Positions 1 through 5,424 of a stretch of DNA of 6,341 bases are shown here, piece after piece. Below the pieces are notes generated by a model. It worked only from the letters and a program-made list of their open reading frames with translations. It was not told the origin of the DNA and did no database searches. This DNA is from Planctomycetota bacterium. GTDB lineage: Bacteria; Planctomycetota; Phycisphaerae; WQYP01. Made by a program: the position numbers and the translations under genes. How positions within the stretch are numbered: position 1 is the stretch's first letter; each line of letters opens with the position of its first letter. Where the stretch lies: contig JAKAZF010000172.1 of the NCBI GenBank assembly GCA_021826605.1, positions 1 through 6,341 on the forward strand. Direction: 5' to 3'.

Positions 1-557
1 CCCACACGGGTCAGCAAGCGCGCATCAAACCGATGCTGTTGGGCGTATTCAACCACCGCTGTGCCAAAGCCATTGATAATGGAATGATCCTCCACTGTTA
101 TAATGGGCCGACCGCTGTGGAAAACCTGTTGGAGCATGGCTCCATCCAGAGGTTTACAAAAGCGGGCATCGACCACCGCCACGTGGATATCTTCATTTTC
201 CAATAGTTTAGCCGCTTCCATCGCCTGCCAAGCCATAGATCCATATGCAATAATAGTGGCATCTCGACCTTGGCGCAGGGTACGGGATTTACCTCCGGTG
301 CGGGTAATCAGCCACGGCTCCACCGCGTCCTTGGTGCCCAGCGGCTGCGGCGGACAGTTATCCCGGGGATAGCGAATTTCGCATGGATTTTCCAGCGTCA
401 TGGAAAAATCCATTGCGGCAATCAGTTCCTGCTCATCTGACGGGGCAATAAGCACCATCCCCGGCTGACTCTTCAGAAACGCCAGATCGCAAAAGCCATG
501 GTGTACCGCGCCATCGTCACCCACCAAGCCCGCGCGATCCACACAAAATGTCACCGG
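1..557 (-). CDS. dxs: 1-deoxy-D-xylulose-5-phosphate synthase, C-terminal part, out of frame with the N-terminal part and cut by the window edge
   Basis: From base 557 down to base 1 the minus strand translates for 185 codons with no stop, in a different frame from the upstream dxs segment. It begins PVTFCVDRAGLVGDDG, the conserved stretch of the transketolase pyrimidine domain that should follow QEVCLQNL in relatives. It continues through APSDEQEL, the RYPRD motif, and the C-terminal transketolase domain (VVDARFCKPLDGAML, ITVEDHSIINGFGTAVVEY), ending at LLTRVG. About 40 residues of the usual C-terminus lie outside the window. No start codon with a good ribosome site precedes it, so it is best read as the rest of one gene rather than a separate one. 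It shows no second frameshift, stop or loss of conserved motifs, so the lesion is either very recent or artefactual. Confidence 0.9.
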
Positions 558-566
558 CACACTTCC
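546..566 (-). other. dxs: Frameshift site in dxs, probable 13-base deletion
   Basis: Reading the minus strand, GAA GTG TG is followed directly by CCG GTG ACA. The first frame hits TGA at 553-551, and the conserved DXS sequence resumes at 557 in the other frame. In homologues, four to five residues (of the type A/C-L/I-Q-N/K-L) lie between EV and PV, and here they are missing. The simplest account is loss of 13 bases between two copies of TGCC, as would happen if the original read TGCC-TGCAAAATC-TGCC. The deleted sequence itself is inferred, not seen. A contig error would look the same. Confidence 0.8.
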
Positions 567-1771
567 TGAAAAACCTGGTCAAACGCCCGCTGTAGAAACG
601 TGCTGTAAACGGCTACAATCGGCCGCAGGCCGCCCTTGGTCATGCCGGCGGCCATCGCGGTAGCGTGGCCTTCGCAAATACCCGTGTCAAAATAGCGATC
701 CGGAAACACCGGCTTTAGTTTAATCATGCCCGTGCCGTCCGGCATCGCGGCGGTAATGCCCACCACCCGGTCATTTTTCCGAGCCAGATTCACCATGGCG
801 TCGGCAAACGCAGAAGTCCAGGATCGCCCGGAACTCTGGTTCATCACCACCCGGCAACCTTCCACGCGGAACGGCTTGGGGCTGTGAAATGTTGTGGGGT
901 CATCACACGCCCACTCATAGCCTTTGCCCTTGATGGTTTTGATATGCAACACGGCCGGTGCGTGGAGATGTTTAAGCTCCTGGAGTTTTTCAACCAAGCC
1001 CGGTAAGTCGTGGCCATCCACAGGCCCGAAATATTTCAGGCCCAGATCTTCAAAAATATGGCCGGGCGCAATGGTGTTTTTGATGCCCTGCTTGATATGG
1101 AACCCCACATCAGAAATTTTCTGGCCATAGGGAATACGGTCCAGCAATTCCTGCGCCCGCTTTTTTACTTCGTCGTACGTGCTGGTAACGCGGAGATGCT
1201 CCAAATAGTTGGCAAAGGCTCCCTGCGGCTCGCTGATGCTCATCGAGTTGTCGTTGAGAATGACCAGCATTTGCCGCTTGAGCGTACCGGCGTTGTTCAG
1301 GCCCTCAAACGCCAGACCATTGACGATCGACGCATCTCCCACCAAGGCCACCACCGAAGTGTCGCGACCAAGCTGGGCGTCCGCACGGGCCATGCCCACC
1401 GCCGTGCTGATGGCAGTACCAGCATGGCCGACGCTGAATAAATCGTAGGGTCCCTCCGCAGGGTCGGGGAAACCGGACACGCCATTCTTTTTCCGCAAAC
1501 TGCTAAAGTTGGCATATCGACCGGTAACAAGTTTGTGCGTGTAACACTGATGCCCCACATCCCAAAGCAGTCTATCCTTGGGCAAATCAAAAACCACATG
1601 GATGGCCAGACTGATTTCCACGGTACCCAAATTGGGTGCCAAGTGGCCGCCGTTGGTTCCCACGGTGGTCATAATGGTTTCACGAATTTCCTGGGCTAGT
1701 ATGTTCAGCTGGTCCAGGGATAGCTTTTTTACATCCGCCGGCGATTGAATCGTTTCCAGGAGTTTTATCAT
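551..1771 (-). CDS. dxs: 1-deoxy-D-xylulose-5-phosphate synthase, N-terminal 406 residues, ended early by a frameshift
   Basis: DXS joins pyruvate and glyceraldehyde 3-phosphate, using thiamine diphosphate and Mg2+, to make DXP, the first step of the cytosolic MEP isoprenoid pathway. The reading frame shows the N-terminal TPP domain and the start of the pyrimidine-binding domain. GGH is at residues 41-43 and DVGHQ at 71-75. The metal-binding pair is GDAS at 145-148 and NDN at 173-175, with Ala where many homologues have GDG. KGKGYE (281-286) is followed by TFH at 294-296, and the catalytic Glu is E367 in GICEGHA. YSTFLQRAFDQ spans 389-399. The frame then meets TGA after QEVCR, whereas DXS proteins are normally about 620-640 residues. 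The rest of the protein continues in another frame from about 557 down to the window edge. The start at 1771 is supported by AAGGA four bases upstream. The product as read would lack most of domain II and all of domain III, so it should be inactive unless the frameshift is a sequence error. Confidence 0.93.
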   Translation of the reverse strand: MIKLLETIQSPADVKKLSLDQLNILAQEIRETIMTTVGTNGGHLAPNLGTVEISLAIHVVFDLPKDRLLWDVGHQCYTHKLVTGRYANFSSLRKKNGVSGFPDPAEGPYDLFSVGHAGTAISTAVGMARADAQLGRDTSVVALVGDASIVNGLAFEGLNNAGTLKRQMLVILNDNSMSISEPQGAFANYLEHLRVTSTYDEVKKRAQELLDRIPYGQKISDVGFHIKQGIKNTIAPGHIFEDLGLKYFGPVDGHDLPGLVEKLQELKHLHAPAVLHIKTIKGKGYEWACDDPTTFHSPKPFRVEGCRVVMNQSSGRSWTSAFADAMVNLARKNDRVVGITAAMPDGTGMIKLKPVFPDRYFDTGICEGHATAMAAGMTKGGLRPIVAVYSTFLQRAFDQVFQEVCR

Positions 1772-1864
1772 GAGTTCCTTCTCACAAAACCTTAACCAGT
1801 CCTTAAGGATGATACTCGGTAAAACCCGGAAAGGAAAGAAGCTACCTTCTTCACTACCGGCACC

Positions 1865-1873
1865 AATATATCA
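1865..1873 (-). promoter_or_regulatory. Possible extended -10 promoter for dxs
   Basis: The minus strand reads TGATATATT here, which is TG, one base, then TATATT (5 of 6 matches to the -10 consensus). No good -35 lies 16-18 bases upstream, which is acceptable for an extended -10 element. Transcription would begin near 1858, giving a leader of about 87 bases to the dxs start at 1771. That leader contains a short hairpin, AAGAAG (1836-1841) against CTTCTT (1846-1851). This is weak evidence from motif matching only. Confidence 0.3.
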
Positions 1874-1976
1874 TCAACTGTTAGTTTACGCTCCTTTTGG
1901 CCCAACGCAAGCCTGCAAACGCAGCCAGTTGCGATGTCCGCGAGGCGAATAAGGGCGTTGGTTTGAGCGCGAACCG

Positions 1977-2004
1977 AAAAAAGCCGTACCGGCAGCAGCC
2001 GGGT
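1977..2004 (-). terminator. Probable intrinsic terminator downstream of the clpX / zinc-ribbon gene pair
   Basis: On the minus strand the bases from 2004 fold as ACCCGGC-TGCT-GCCGGT (six pairs with one bulged C). An alternative is a short GCCG-GTA-CGGC hairpin (1993-1983), which directly abuts six T residues (1982-1977). It lies about 83 bases after the stop of the zinc-ribbon gene and upstream of dxs. This suggests dxs has its own transcript. The remaining bases of the 1772-2086 gap hold no ORF I can support. Confidence 0.45.
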
Positions 2005-2060
2005 GCCATTGGAAAATAAGTGGATTTCGCAAAGACGGTACAGTCAGGTGGTGCTCATGA

Positions 2061-2086
2061 AAGCCGGCCACAAGCGTCCGGCCACT
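2061..2086 (-). terminator. Weak hairpin immediately after the zinc-ribbon gene stop
   Basis: Two copies of CCGGCCAC (2064-2071 and 2078-2085) lie just past the TAA. They can also pair as GCCGG (2063-2067) with CCGGC (2078-2082), flanked by an AAA/TTT pairing. On the minus strand the stem is followed by only three T residues, so termination here would be inefficient. It might instead protect the 3' end of the message. Confidence 0.22.
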
Positions 2087-2563
2087 TTATCGGCCTTGAT
2101 GGACGTGCCGCATTGAAAGGACGTTCAAGCATATCCAAATAATCAGGTACACCGTACCAAGGGCCGAAATAATGGTGGCCATGATGGCCAGGCCGCGCGG
2201 ACGAAATCTCAGCCCAACCAAACTCATCACCAGCCCGATCGGGGAGACCAGCCCCGCGCAAAAAATACCCATGACGGCGATGATTAACGCAGCCAACCCG
2301 TAGCCATTAAGGGTTCGCCCGGCCTCACACGCCTCGTTGGGGATATTTTGCAGAACTGCCGACCCGGCCGCGGCCGAAGTTGGTCTCAGCCCGGACTCTG
2401 GAGGCTCAGAAAGATTGCCAGTTGCCCCGGGTTGCGCCGGGTTTACAGCAGCTGTTTTGGGGGAAAGATTCTCAAAGCAGCGCCGGCAAACGATTCTACC
2501 GCGGTGGATCCACGGTTTGTTAGGCTCAAGAATGCCCGCCCCGCAATGCGTACAAATTTTCAT
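2087..2563 (-). CDS. Zinc-ribbon membrane protein with DUF4190-like C-terminal region
   Basis: This is a 158-residue protein of unknown function. The N-terminus has a treble-cleft or ribbon-type Cys4 pattern: C4, C7, C26 and C29 (CTHC ... CRRC), expected to hold one zinc. Residues 33-80 are rich in Pro, Ala, Ser and Gly and look disordered. Residues 86-148 are hydrophobic, with segments at about 89-118 and 124-148 and an Arg-containing turn between them (LRFRPRGLA). That arrangement resembles DUF4190 proteins. The zinc ribbon is probably cytoplasmic. I chose the ATG at 2563 because GAGGA lies four bases upstream and the Cys motif begins at once; an upstream ATG at 2680 would run into the end of clpX. 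It starts 37 bases after the clpX stop on the same strand, so cotranscription is likely. Nothing in the sequence shows a role in proteolysis. Confidence 0.8.
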   Translation of the reverse strand: MKICTHCGAGILEPNKPWIHRGRIVCRRCFENLSPKTAAVNPAQPGATGNLSEPPESGLRPTSAAAGSAVLQNIPNEACEAGRTLNGYGLAALIIAVMGIFCAGLVSPIGLVMSLVGLRFRPRGLAIMATIISALGTVYLIIWICLNVLSMRHVHQGR

Positions 2564-2572
2564 GCGGTCCTC
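2564..2572 (-). promoter_or_regulatory. Ribosome binding site that fixes the zinc-ribbon gene start
   Basis: GAGGA (2572-2568) lies four bases before the ATG at 2563. This favours that start over the in-frame ATG at 2680, which would overlap clpX by 80 bases. Confidence 0.55.
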
Positions 2573-2600
2573 GGAGACAATTTCCGAGCCTCTGGTCCGA

Positions 2601-3992
2601 TCAGGCGCTTTCTTTAATGGGTATCGGCTTGCTGTCAAAGAGGCCGGCCTCACCACGAACGATTTCTTCGGTAATGACATAATGGCCGTGCTGACCCTTT
2701 TCCGGCAATTGGTACATCAGGTCGATCATTAATTCCTCCATAACGCTGCGCAAGGCCCGGGCCCCAGTATCGCGTTTCAGGGCTTTTTCCGCGATAAGCC
2801 GCAGTGCCGGAGCCGTAAACTCCAATTCACACCCTTCGAGTTGGAAGAACTTCTGATATTGGCGTACCAATGCGTTTTTCGGTTCCTGGAGAATCTGCAT
2901 CATGGCTTCGTGCGTGAGCGGTGCCAAGGGTGCAATGACAGGCAAGCGCCCGACAAATTCTGGAATCATACCGTATTCGATCAGGTCGTCAGGCGTTACC
3001 TGGGCGATATATTTGGATGGCTTGTCGGCGGCATCCTGTGCGGCATTGATTTCCGTGCCGAAACCGATCATTTTTTTGCCCAGACGATTGGCGATGATCT
3101 GATCAAGCCCGACAAAGGTGCCACCGCAGATAAATAGAATGTGGGTGGTGTCGATTTGAATATACTGTTGTTCCGGGTGTTTACGGCCACCCTGTGGGGG
3201 TACATTGGCCAGCGTACCCTCCAGCATTTTTAACAGCGCCTGCTGCACCCCTTCACCCGAGACATCGCGGGTGATGGACACATTCATGTTGGTTTTGCCG
3301 ATTTTGTCGATCTCGTCAATGTAGATGATACCGCGTTGAGCGGCTTCGAGGTCATAATCCGCATTCTGCAGCAACTTGAGCAGGAGATTTTCAACATCTT
3401 CTCCCACATAGCCGGCCTCAGTAAGCGTGGTGGCGTCACCAATGGCAAATGGCACGTTAAGACTGCGAGCCAGAGTACGCGCTAAAAGCGTTTTGCCGGA
3501 TCCGGTGGGACCTATCAACAATACATTGGACTTATCAATTTCCACATCGTCTGCGCCACGGGCATCGGTGTGCATGAGACGTTTGTAATGATTATGCACC
3601 GCCACCGCCAAAGCCCGCTTCGCGGGATCCTGGCCGATGACATACTGGTCCATGAACTCTTTGAGTTGCCGCGGCGGGGGAATCTGGCCGACCATGGGCT
3701 TGGATCCGGAGACTTTGCGGCGTTCCTGGCGAAAAATATTCTGGCAAAGTTCAGAACAGTTTGAACAAATGTAGATGTCGTTGGGGCCTTCAACCATCGG
3801 CCCGACTTCCCGGCTGGATTTGCCACAAAAAGAGCAACTGGTTATCTTGCGGCCGCGAAACCCGCCACCGCCACCGCCGCCGCCACTGCCACTGCCACTG
3901 CCACCACCGGCGCTCCCACCATTACCGGAACTGGATCCGCCGGCTCCACCGAACCCCGTTGAATTGGAACCACCACCGGTTTGATTCATCAT
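2601..3992 (-). CDS. clpX: ATP-dependent Clp protease ATP-binding subunit ClpX
   Basis: ClpX is the AAA+ hexamer that recognises, unfolds and feeds substrates, including ssrA-tagged proteins, into ClpP in the cytosol. In the 463-residue protein, the N-terminal zinc domain has C53, C56, C76 and C79 (CSFC ... CSNC). Walker A GPTGSGKT is at 161-168, pore-1 loop GYVG at 194-197 and Walker B IIYIDE at 222-227. The RKH loop is at 270-272, the ClpP-docking IGF loop at 309-311, the arginine finger R349 in EFVGR, and sensor 2 GAR at 410-412. All key residues are present, so it should be active and ClpP-dependent. It is about 40 residues longer than E. coli ClpX, mainly because of a Gly/Ser-rich N-terminal tail (residues 6-44). 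The start is taken at 3992 (MMNQTGGG), with TTGGAAAAAAGTC just upstream; 3989 is equally possible. The frame stays open to an ATG at 4124, but those extra 44 residues look like leader sequence. clpP and tig are not adjacent. Confidence 0.95.
   Translation of the reverse strand: MMNQTGGGSNSTGFGGAGGSSSGNGGSAGGGSGSGSGGGGGGGGFRGRKITSCSFCGKSSREVGPMVEGPNDIYICSNCSELCQNIFRQERRKVSGSKPMVGQIPPPRQLKEFMDQYVIGQDPAKRALAVAVHNHYKRLMHTDARGADDVEIDKSNVLLIGPTGSGKTLLARTLARSLNVPFAIGDATTLTEAGYVGEDVENLLLKLLQNADYDLEAAQRGIIYIDEIDKIGKTNMNVSITRDVSGEGVQQALLKMLEGTLANVPPQGGRKHPEQQYIQIDTTHILFICGGTFVGLDQIIANRLGKKMIGFGTEINAAQDAADKPSKYIAQVTPDDLIEYGMIPEFVGRLPVIAPLAPLTHEAMMQILQEPKNALVRQYQKFFQLEGCELEFTAPALRLIAEKALKRDTGARALRSVMEELMIDLMYQLPEKGQHGHYVITEEIVRGEAGLFDSKPIPIKESA
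3861..3977 (-). repeat. clpX: Low-complexity Gly/Ser-coding tract in clpX with short tandem repeats
   Basis: These bases encode ClpX residues 6-44, almost entirely Gly and Ser with a few Asn, Ala, Thr and Phe. On the plus strand the tract contains a triplicated hexamer, GCCACT, at about 3882-3899, flanked by runs of CCACCG and CCGCCG units. Such repeats can change length by replication slippage in whole codons. The tail precedes the zinc domain, so it is probably a flexible extension. Confidence 0.7.
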
Positions 3993-4095
3993 GACTTTTT
4001 TCCAACCAAATCGAACCGCACTTGTTATTTGAGTTAAACCCATAGGCGTTTTTATCGGCTGCCGGGCGGTAATCGCTAAAACCTTTCCACATCTC

Positions 4096-4108
4096 CCGGA
4101 TGATCCGG
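4096..4108. repeat. Short palindrome CCGGAT-G-ATCCGG in the clpX leader
   Basis: This is a perfect 6+1+6 dyad centred on 4102, about 105 bases upstream of the clpX start and adjacent to a further CCGG. The single-base centre suits a dimeric protein-binding site better than an RNA hairpin. There is no other copy in the window to support an operator. Confidence 0.3.
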
Positions 4109-4125
4109 CCGGTACCATTTCCAAG

Positions 4126-4167
4126 GGTTATTTCGCGGCCAAGCACGTATTTCCCCGCGAAATTACC
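4126..4167. repeat. Thirteen-base inverted repeat in the clpX leader
   Basis: GGTTATTTCGCGG (4126-4138) and CCGCGAAATTACC (4155-4167) pair at 12 of 13 positions around a 16-base loop. The element lies between the promoter-like site and the start of clpX, about 135 bases before the ATG, so it would fold in the clpX transcript. It has no T-tract on the minus strand, so it is not a standard terminator. A regulatory structure, a mobile-repeat remnant or a protein-binding site are all possible. Confidence 0.6.
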
Positions 4168-4188
4168 GCTTTCCCACGGACTTGGTTG

Positions 4189-4217
4189 ATTTTACTTCAT
4201 ATAGCCGTCAAAGTCCA
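4189..4217 (-). promoter_or_regulatory. Candidate promoter for clpX
   Basis: The minus strand reads TGGACT (4217-4212, 4 of 6 to the -35 consensus), a 17-base spacer, then TAAAAT (4194-4189, 5 of 6 to the -10 consensus). Transcription would start near 4182 and leave a leader of about 190 bases before clpX, containing the 4126-4167 inverted repeat. The 3993-4301 interval has no gene that I can support. Its other contents are this site and the inverted repeats listed separately. Confidence 0.35.
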
Positions 4218-4223
4218 GGAATG

Positions 4224-4256
4224 CAGCCTGCACAAAACCGCCGCGTTGGCAGGCTG
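4224..4256. repeat. Inverted repeat between the SHOCT-like gene and clpX
   Basis: CAGCCTGC (4224-4231) pairs perfectly with GCAGGCTG (4249-4256). After one bulged A, CAA (4233-4235) pairs with TTG (4246-4248), giving eleven pairs around a ten-base loop. It lies about 45 bases past the stop of the SHOCT-like gene and just upstream of the clpX promoter candidate. On the minus strand no T-run follows, so it is at best a Rho-assisted terminator or a transcript-end stabiliser. Confidence 0.55.
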
Positions 4257-4301
4257 AAACCCGCATAGTCAATAACCCATGGCCTCCGGAAAGTGGTAAT
4301 C

Positions 4302-4598
4302 CTACTTCCTGTCTTCATCCGATGCGGTCTTCGCCGGATCCGCAGGCTCCGAAGGTAAGAAATGTTCCTTCATGCGCGCCGCCGATTTGGCTTTGATCCG
4401 CAGATATTCCTCCTGGGTCAGTTCGCCATTTTCGTACATGCGCTTAAAGTCCATCAGCGTGAAACCGCCCGCGGATGCAGAGGTAGCATCATGATCGAGC
4501 ACTTTTCGACGGATCATCCGCACCGCCATATACCCGATCACGCTCAAAATAATCAGCCCGATGCCGCCAAGAACAAGGTGTATCAGTGTTGAGATCAT
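4302..4598 (-). CDS. Small membrane protein with C-terminal SHOCT-like helical hairpin
   Basis: This is a 98-residue protein of unknown function. One transmembrane helix spans about residues 4-26 and is followed by the basic stretch RMIRRK (27-32), so the C-terminus should face the cytoplasm. A short linker leads to FTLMDFKRMYENGELTQEEY (46-65) and a Lys/Arg-rich helix. That is the pattern of SHOCT domains, where two short helices flank a GxLTxEE turn. The tail (81-98) is acidic and Pro/Ala-rich. The start at 4598 is set by AGGAG six bases upstream; an ATG at 4634 in the same frame has no such site. A -10-like TACAAT lies at 4682-4677 on the minus strand without a clear -35. It is divergent from smpB and 309 bases upstream of clpX. 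SHOCT domains often occur in oligomerising or membrane-associated proteins, but nothing here shows a specific role. Confidence 0.8.
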   Translation of the reverse strand: MISTLIHLVLGGIGLIILSVIGYMAVRMIRRKVLDHDATSASAGGFTLMDFKRMYENGELTQEEYLRIKAKSAARMKEHFLPSEPADPAKTASDEDRK

Positions 4599-4609
4599 AC
4601 CAAACTCCT
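4599..4609 (-). promoter_or_regulatory. Strong ribosome binding site fixing the SHOCT-like gene start
   Basis: AGGAG (4609-4605), six bases ahead of the ATG at 4598, is the best Shine-Dalgarno sequence in the window. It places the start 12 codons downstream of the longest ORF. Confidence 0.65.
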
Positions 4610-4794
4610 GGCCCGGAGAGTCATCCACTGCCACCCGCGCTGGTCACCGGGCACGGACCCGAGCTTTCCACCTCTTATTGTACGTCAAGAGCGGTCCAAG
4701 AGTACACCCTGGGAGCCGGGGTTATTGGACAAACATGCCGAGCGATTCCGGTACACCGCACCCCGGAAATGGCTTTGCCGATGGTTGCACTGGC

Positions 4795-4823
4795 TCGAAA
4801 AGATCACGAAAAACCCCTATACT
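4795..4823 (+). promoter_or_regulatory. Candidate smpB promoter implying a leaderless message
   Basis: TCGAAA (4795-4800, 4 of 6 to the -35 consensus), a 17-base spacer and TATACT (4818-4823, 5 of 6 to the -10 consensus) precede the smpB ATG at 4832. Initiation about seven bases after the -10 would fall at 4830-4832, right at the start codon. No Shine-Dalgarno sequence is visible before that ATG, which fits leaderless translation. Confidence 0.38.
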
Positions 4824-4831
4824 GGCGCAGC

Positions 4832-5362
4832 ATGGGAAACTTAAAATCAGCCCCCCGAAGTTTGACCCCGCCACCACGGGCCCGACCCAAGCCGTCAAAG
4901 GCGTCCGCACAGACCCATACACCGCATATTGAAAACCGGCGAGCCTACCACGATTATTTTATCCTGGATAAATTCGAGGCCGGCCTGGCCCTGGTCGGCA
5001 GCGAGGTCAAGAGCTTGCGCCAGGGCGGGGCTCAGTTAGCAGGATCCTTTGCCATCATTCGCAATGGCCAGGTATTGCTGATGGGCTGTCATATCAAGGA
5101 ATACGAGCAGGCCAACCAGTTTAATCATGATCCCACCCGCGTTCGCACACTGCTGCTGCACCGGCGCGAAATTAGACGCCTCGAACAGCGCATGGCTAAA
5201 GAAGAAGGTGCCGCGCTGATTCCATTGAACATTTATTTCAAGCGGGGCTTTGCCAAGGTTTCTCTGGGATTGGCTAGAGGCAAGGCCAAGTATGATAAGC
5301 GCGAGGCCATTAAAGCACGCGACGCAGCCATGCAGATACGTCGCGCCATGCGGCGACGATAA
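4832..5362 (+). CDS. smpB: SsrA-binding protein SmpB
   Basis: SmpB binds tmRNA (ssrA) and brings it to stalled ribosomes in trans-translation, the rescue system that tags incomplete proteins for ClpXP. The family core is complete: ENRRAYHDY at 34-42, GLALVGSEVKSLR at 51-63, and HIKEYEQAN at 87-95. DPTRVRTLLLHRREI is at 100-114, PLNIYFKRGFAKV at 131-143, and GKAKYDKREAIKARD at 150-164, with a basic C-terminal tail ending RRAMRRR that would enter the mRNA channel. The protein has 176 residues, against 160 in E. coli. The excess is a Pro/Lys/Arg-rich N-terminal extension of about 30 residues that looks unstructured. The ATG at 4832 is the last in-frame start before the core, and the frame is open upstream to 4586 without SmpB-like sequence. 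It is divergent from the SHOCT-like gene and converges on the lipoprotein gene. No tmRNA gene is visible nearby. Confidence 0.93.
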   Translation: MGNLKSAPRSLTPPPRARPKPSKASAQTHTPHIENRRAYHDYFILDKFEAGLALVGSEVKSLRQGGAQLAGSFAIIRNGQVLLMGCHIKEYEQANQFNHDPTRVRTLLLHRREIRRLEQRMAKEEGAALIPLNIYFKRGFAKVSLGLARGKAKYDKREAIKARDAAMQIRRAMRRR

Positions 5363-5405
5363 TGCCGTTGTCCAAGCCCCCCCCCGAAAACACCGCCCCA
5401 CCGCC

Positions 5406-5424
5406 GACGGCCGCTATGGCCGTT
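5406..5424. terminator. Possible bidirectional hairpin between convergent smpB and the lipoprotein gene
   Basis: ACGGCC (5407-5412) and GGCCGT (5418-5423) pair around GCTAT. The hairpin sits between the convergent 3' ends and includes the last base of the lipoprotein stop codon. Neither strand has an immediate T-run; the minus strand has TTTT about 18 bases further on. The intergenic stretch also holds a run of nine C residues at 5377-5385. Confidence 0.33.

Noticed and set aside
551..565. Programmed ribosomal frameshifting in dxs
   Set aside because: A frame change alone would not explain the missing conserved residues at the junction. There is no slippery heptamer or following pseudoknot, and DXS is not known to be made this way.
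1010..1441. Plus-strand ORF of 143 residues opposite dxs
   Set aside because: It is fully antisense to strongly conserved dxs codons, and no motif or ribosome site was seen.
1772..1976. Small genes in the dxs upstream gap (such as a 60-residue plus-strand ORF and a 61-residue minus-strand ORF)
   Set aside because: No ribosome site, composition or motif supports them. xseB or ispA, sometimes near dxs, are not there.
2564..2680. Zinc-ribbon gene start at ATG 2680
   Set aside because: It would overlap clpX by 80 bases. The ATG at 2563 has GAGGA upstream and begins right at the Cys motif.
3761..3994. Plus-strand ORFs rich in Pro/Leu or His/Arg opposite clpX
   Set aside because: They are the antisense of the Gly/Ser repeat tract, and low complexity explains the open frames.
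3993..4124. ClpX start at ATG 4124 (44 more residues)
   Set aside because: The extra residues have no ClpX similarity and no ribosome site precedes that ATG. The region reads better as leader with inverted repeats.
3922..4146. A 74-residue minus-strand ORF overlapping the clpX 5' end in another frame
   Set aside because: It overlaps the clpX coding sequence by 70 bases, has no ribosome site and no recognisable motif, and is explained by chance openness.
4586..4831. Upstream extension of the smpB frame (82 residues)
   Set aside because: No SmpB-like sequence, and it would overlap the start of the divergent SHOCT-like gene and its control region.
5377..5385. Run of nine C residues as a phase-variation tract
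   Set aside because: It lies between convergent gene ends, not in a coding or promoter position, so a length change would have no evident effect.
4635..5422. tmRNA (ssrA) near smpB
   Set aside because: No alanyl-tRNA-like ends or tag-coding frame were visible in the intergenic stretches, which are too short outside genes.
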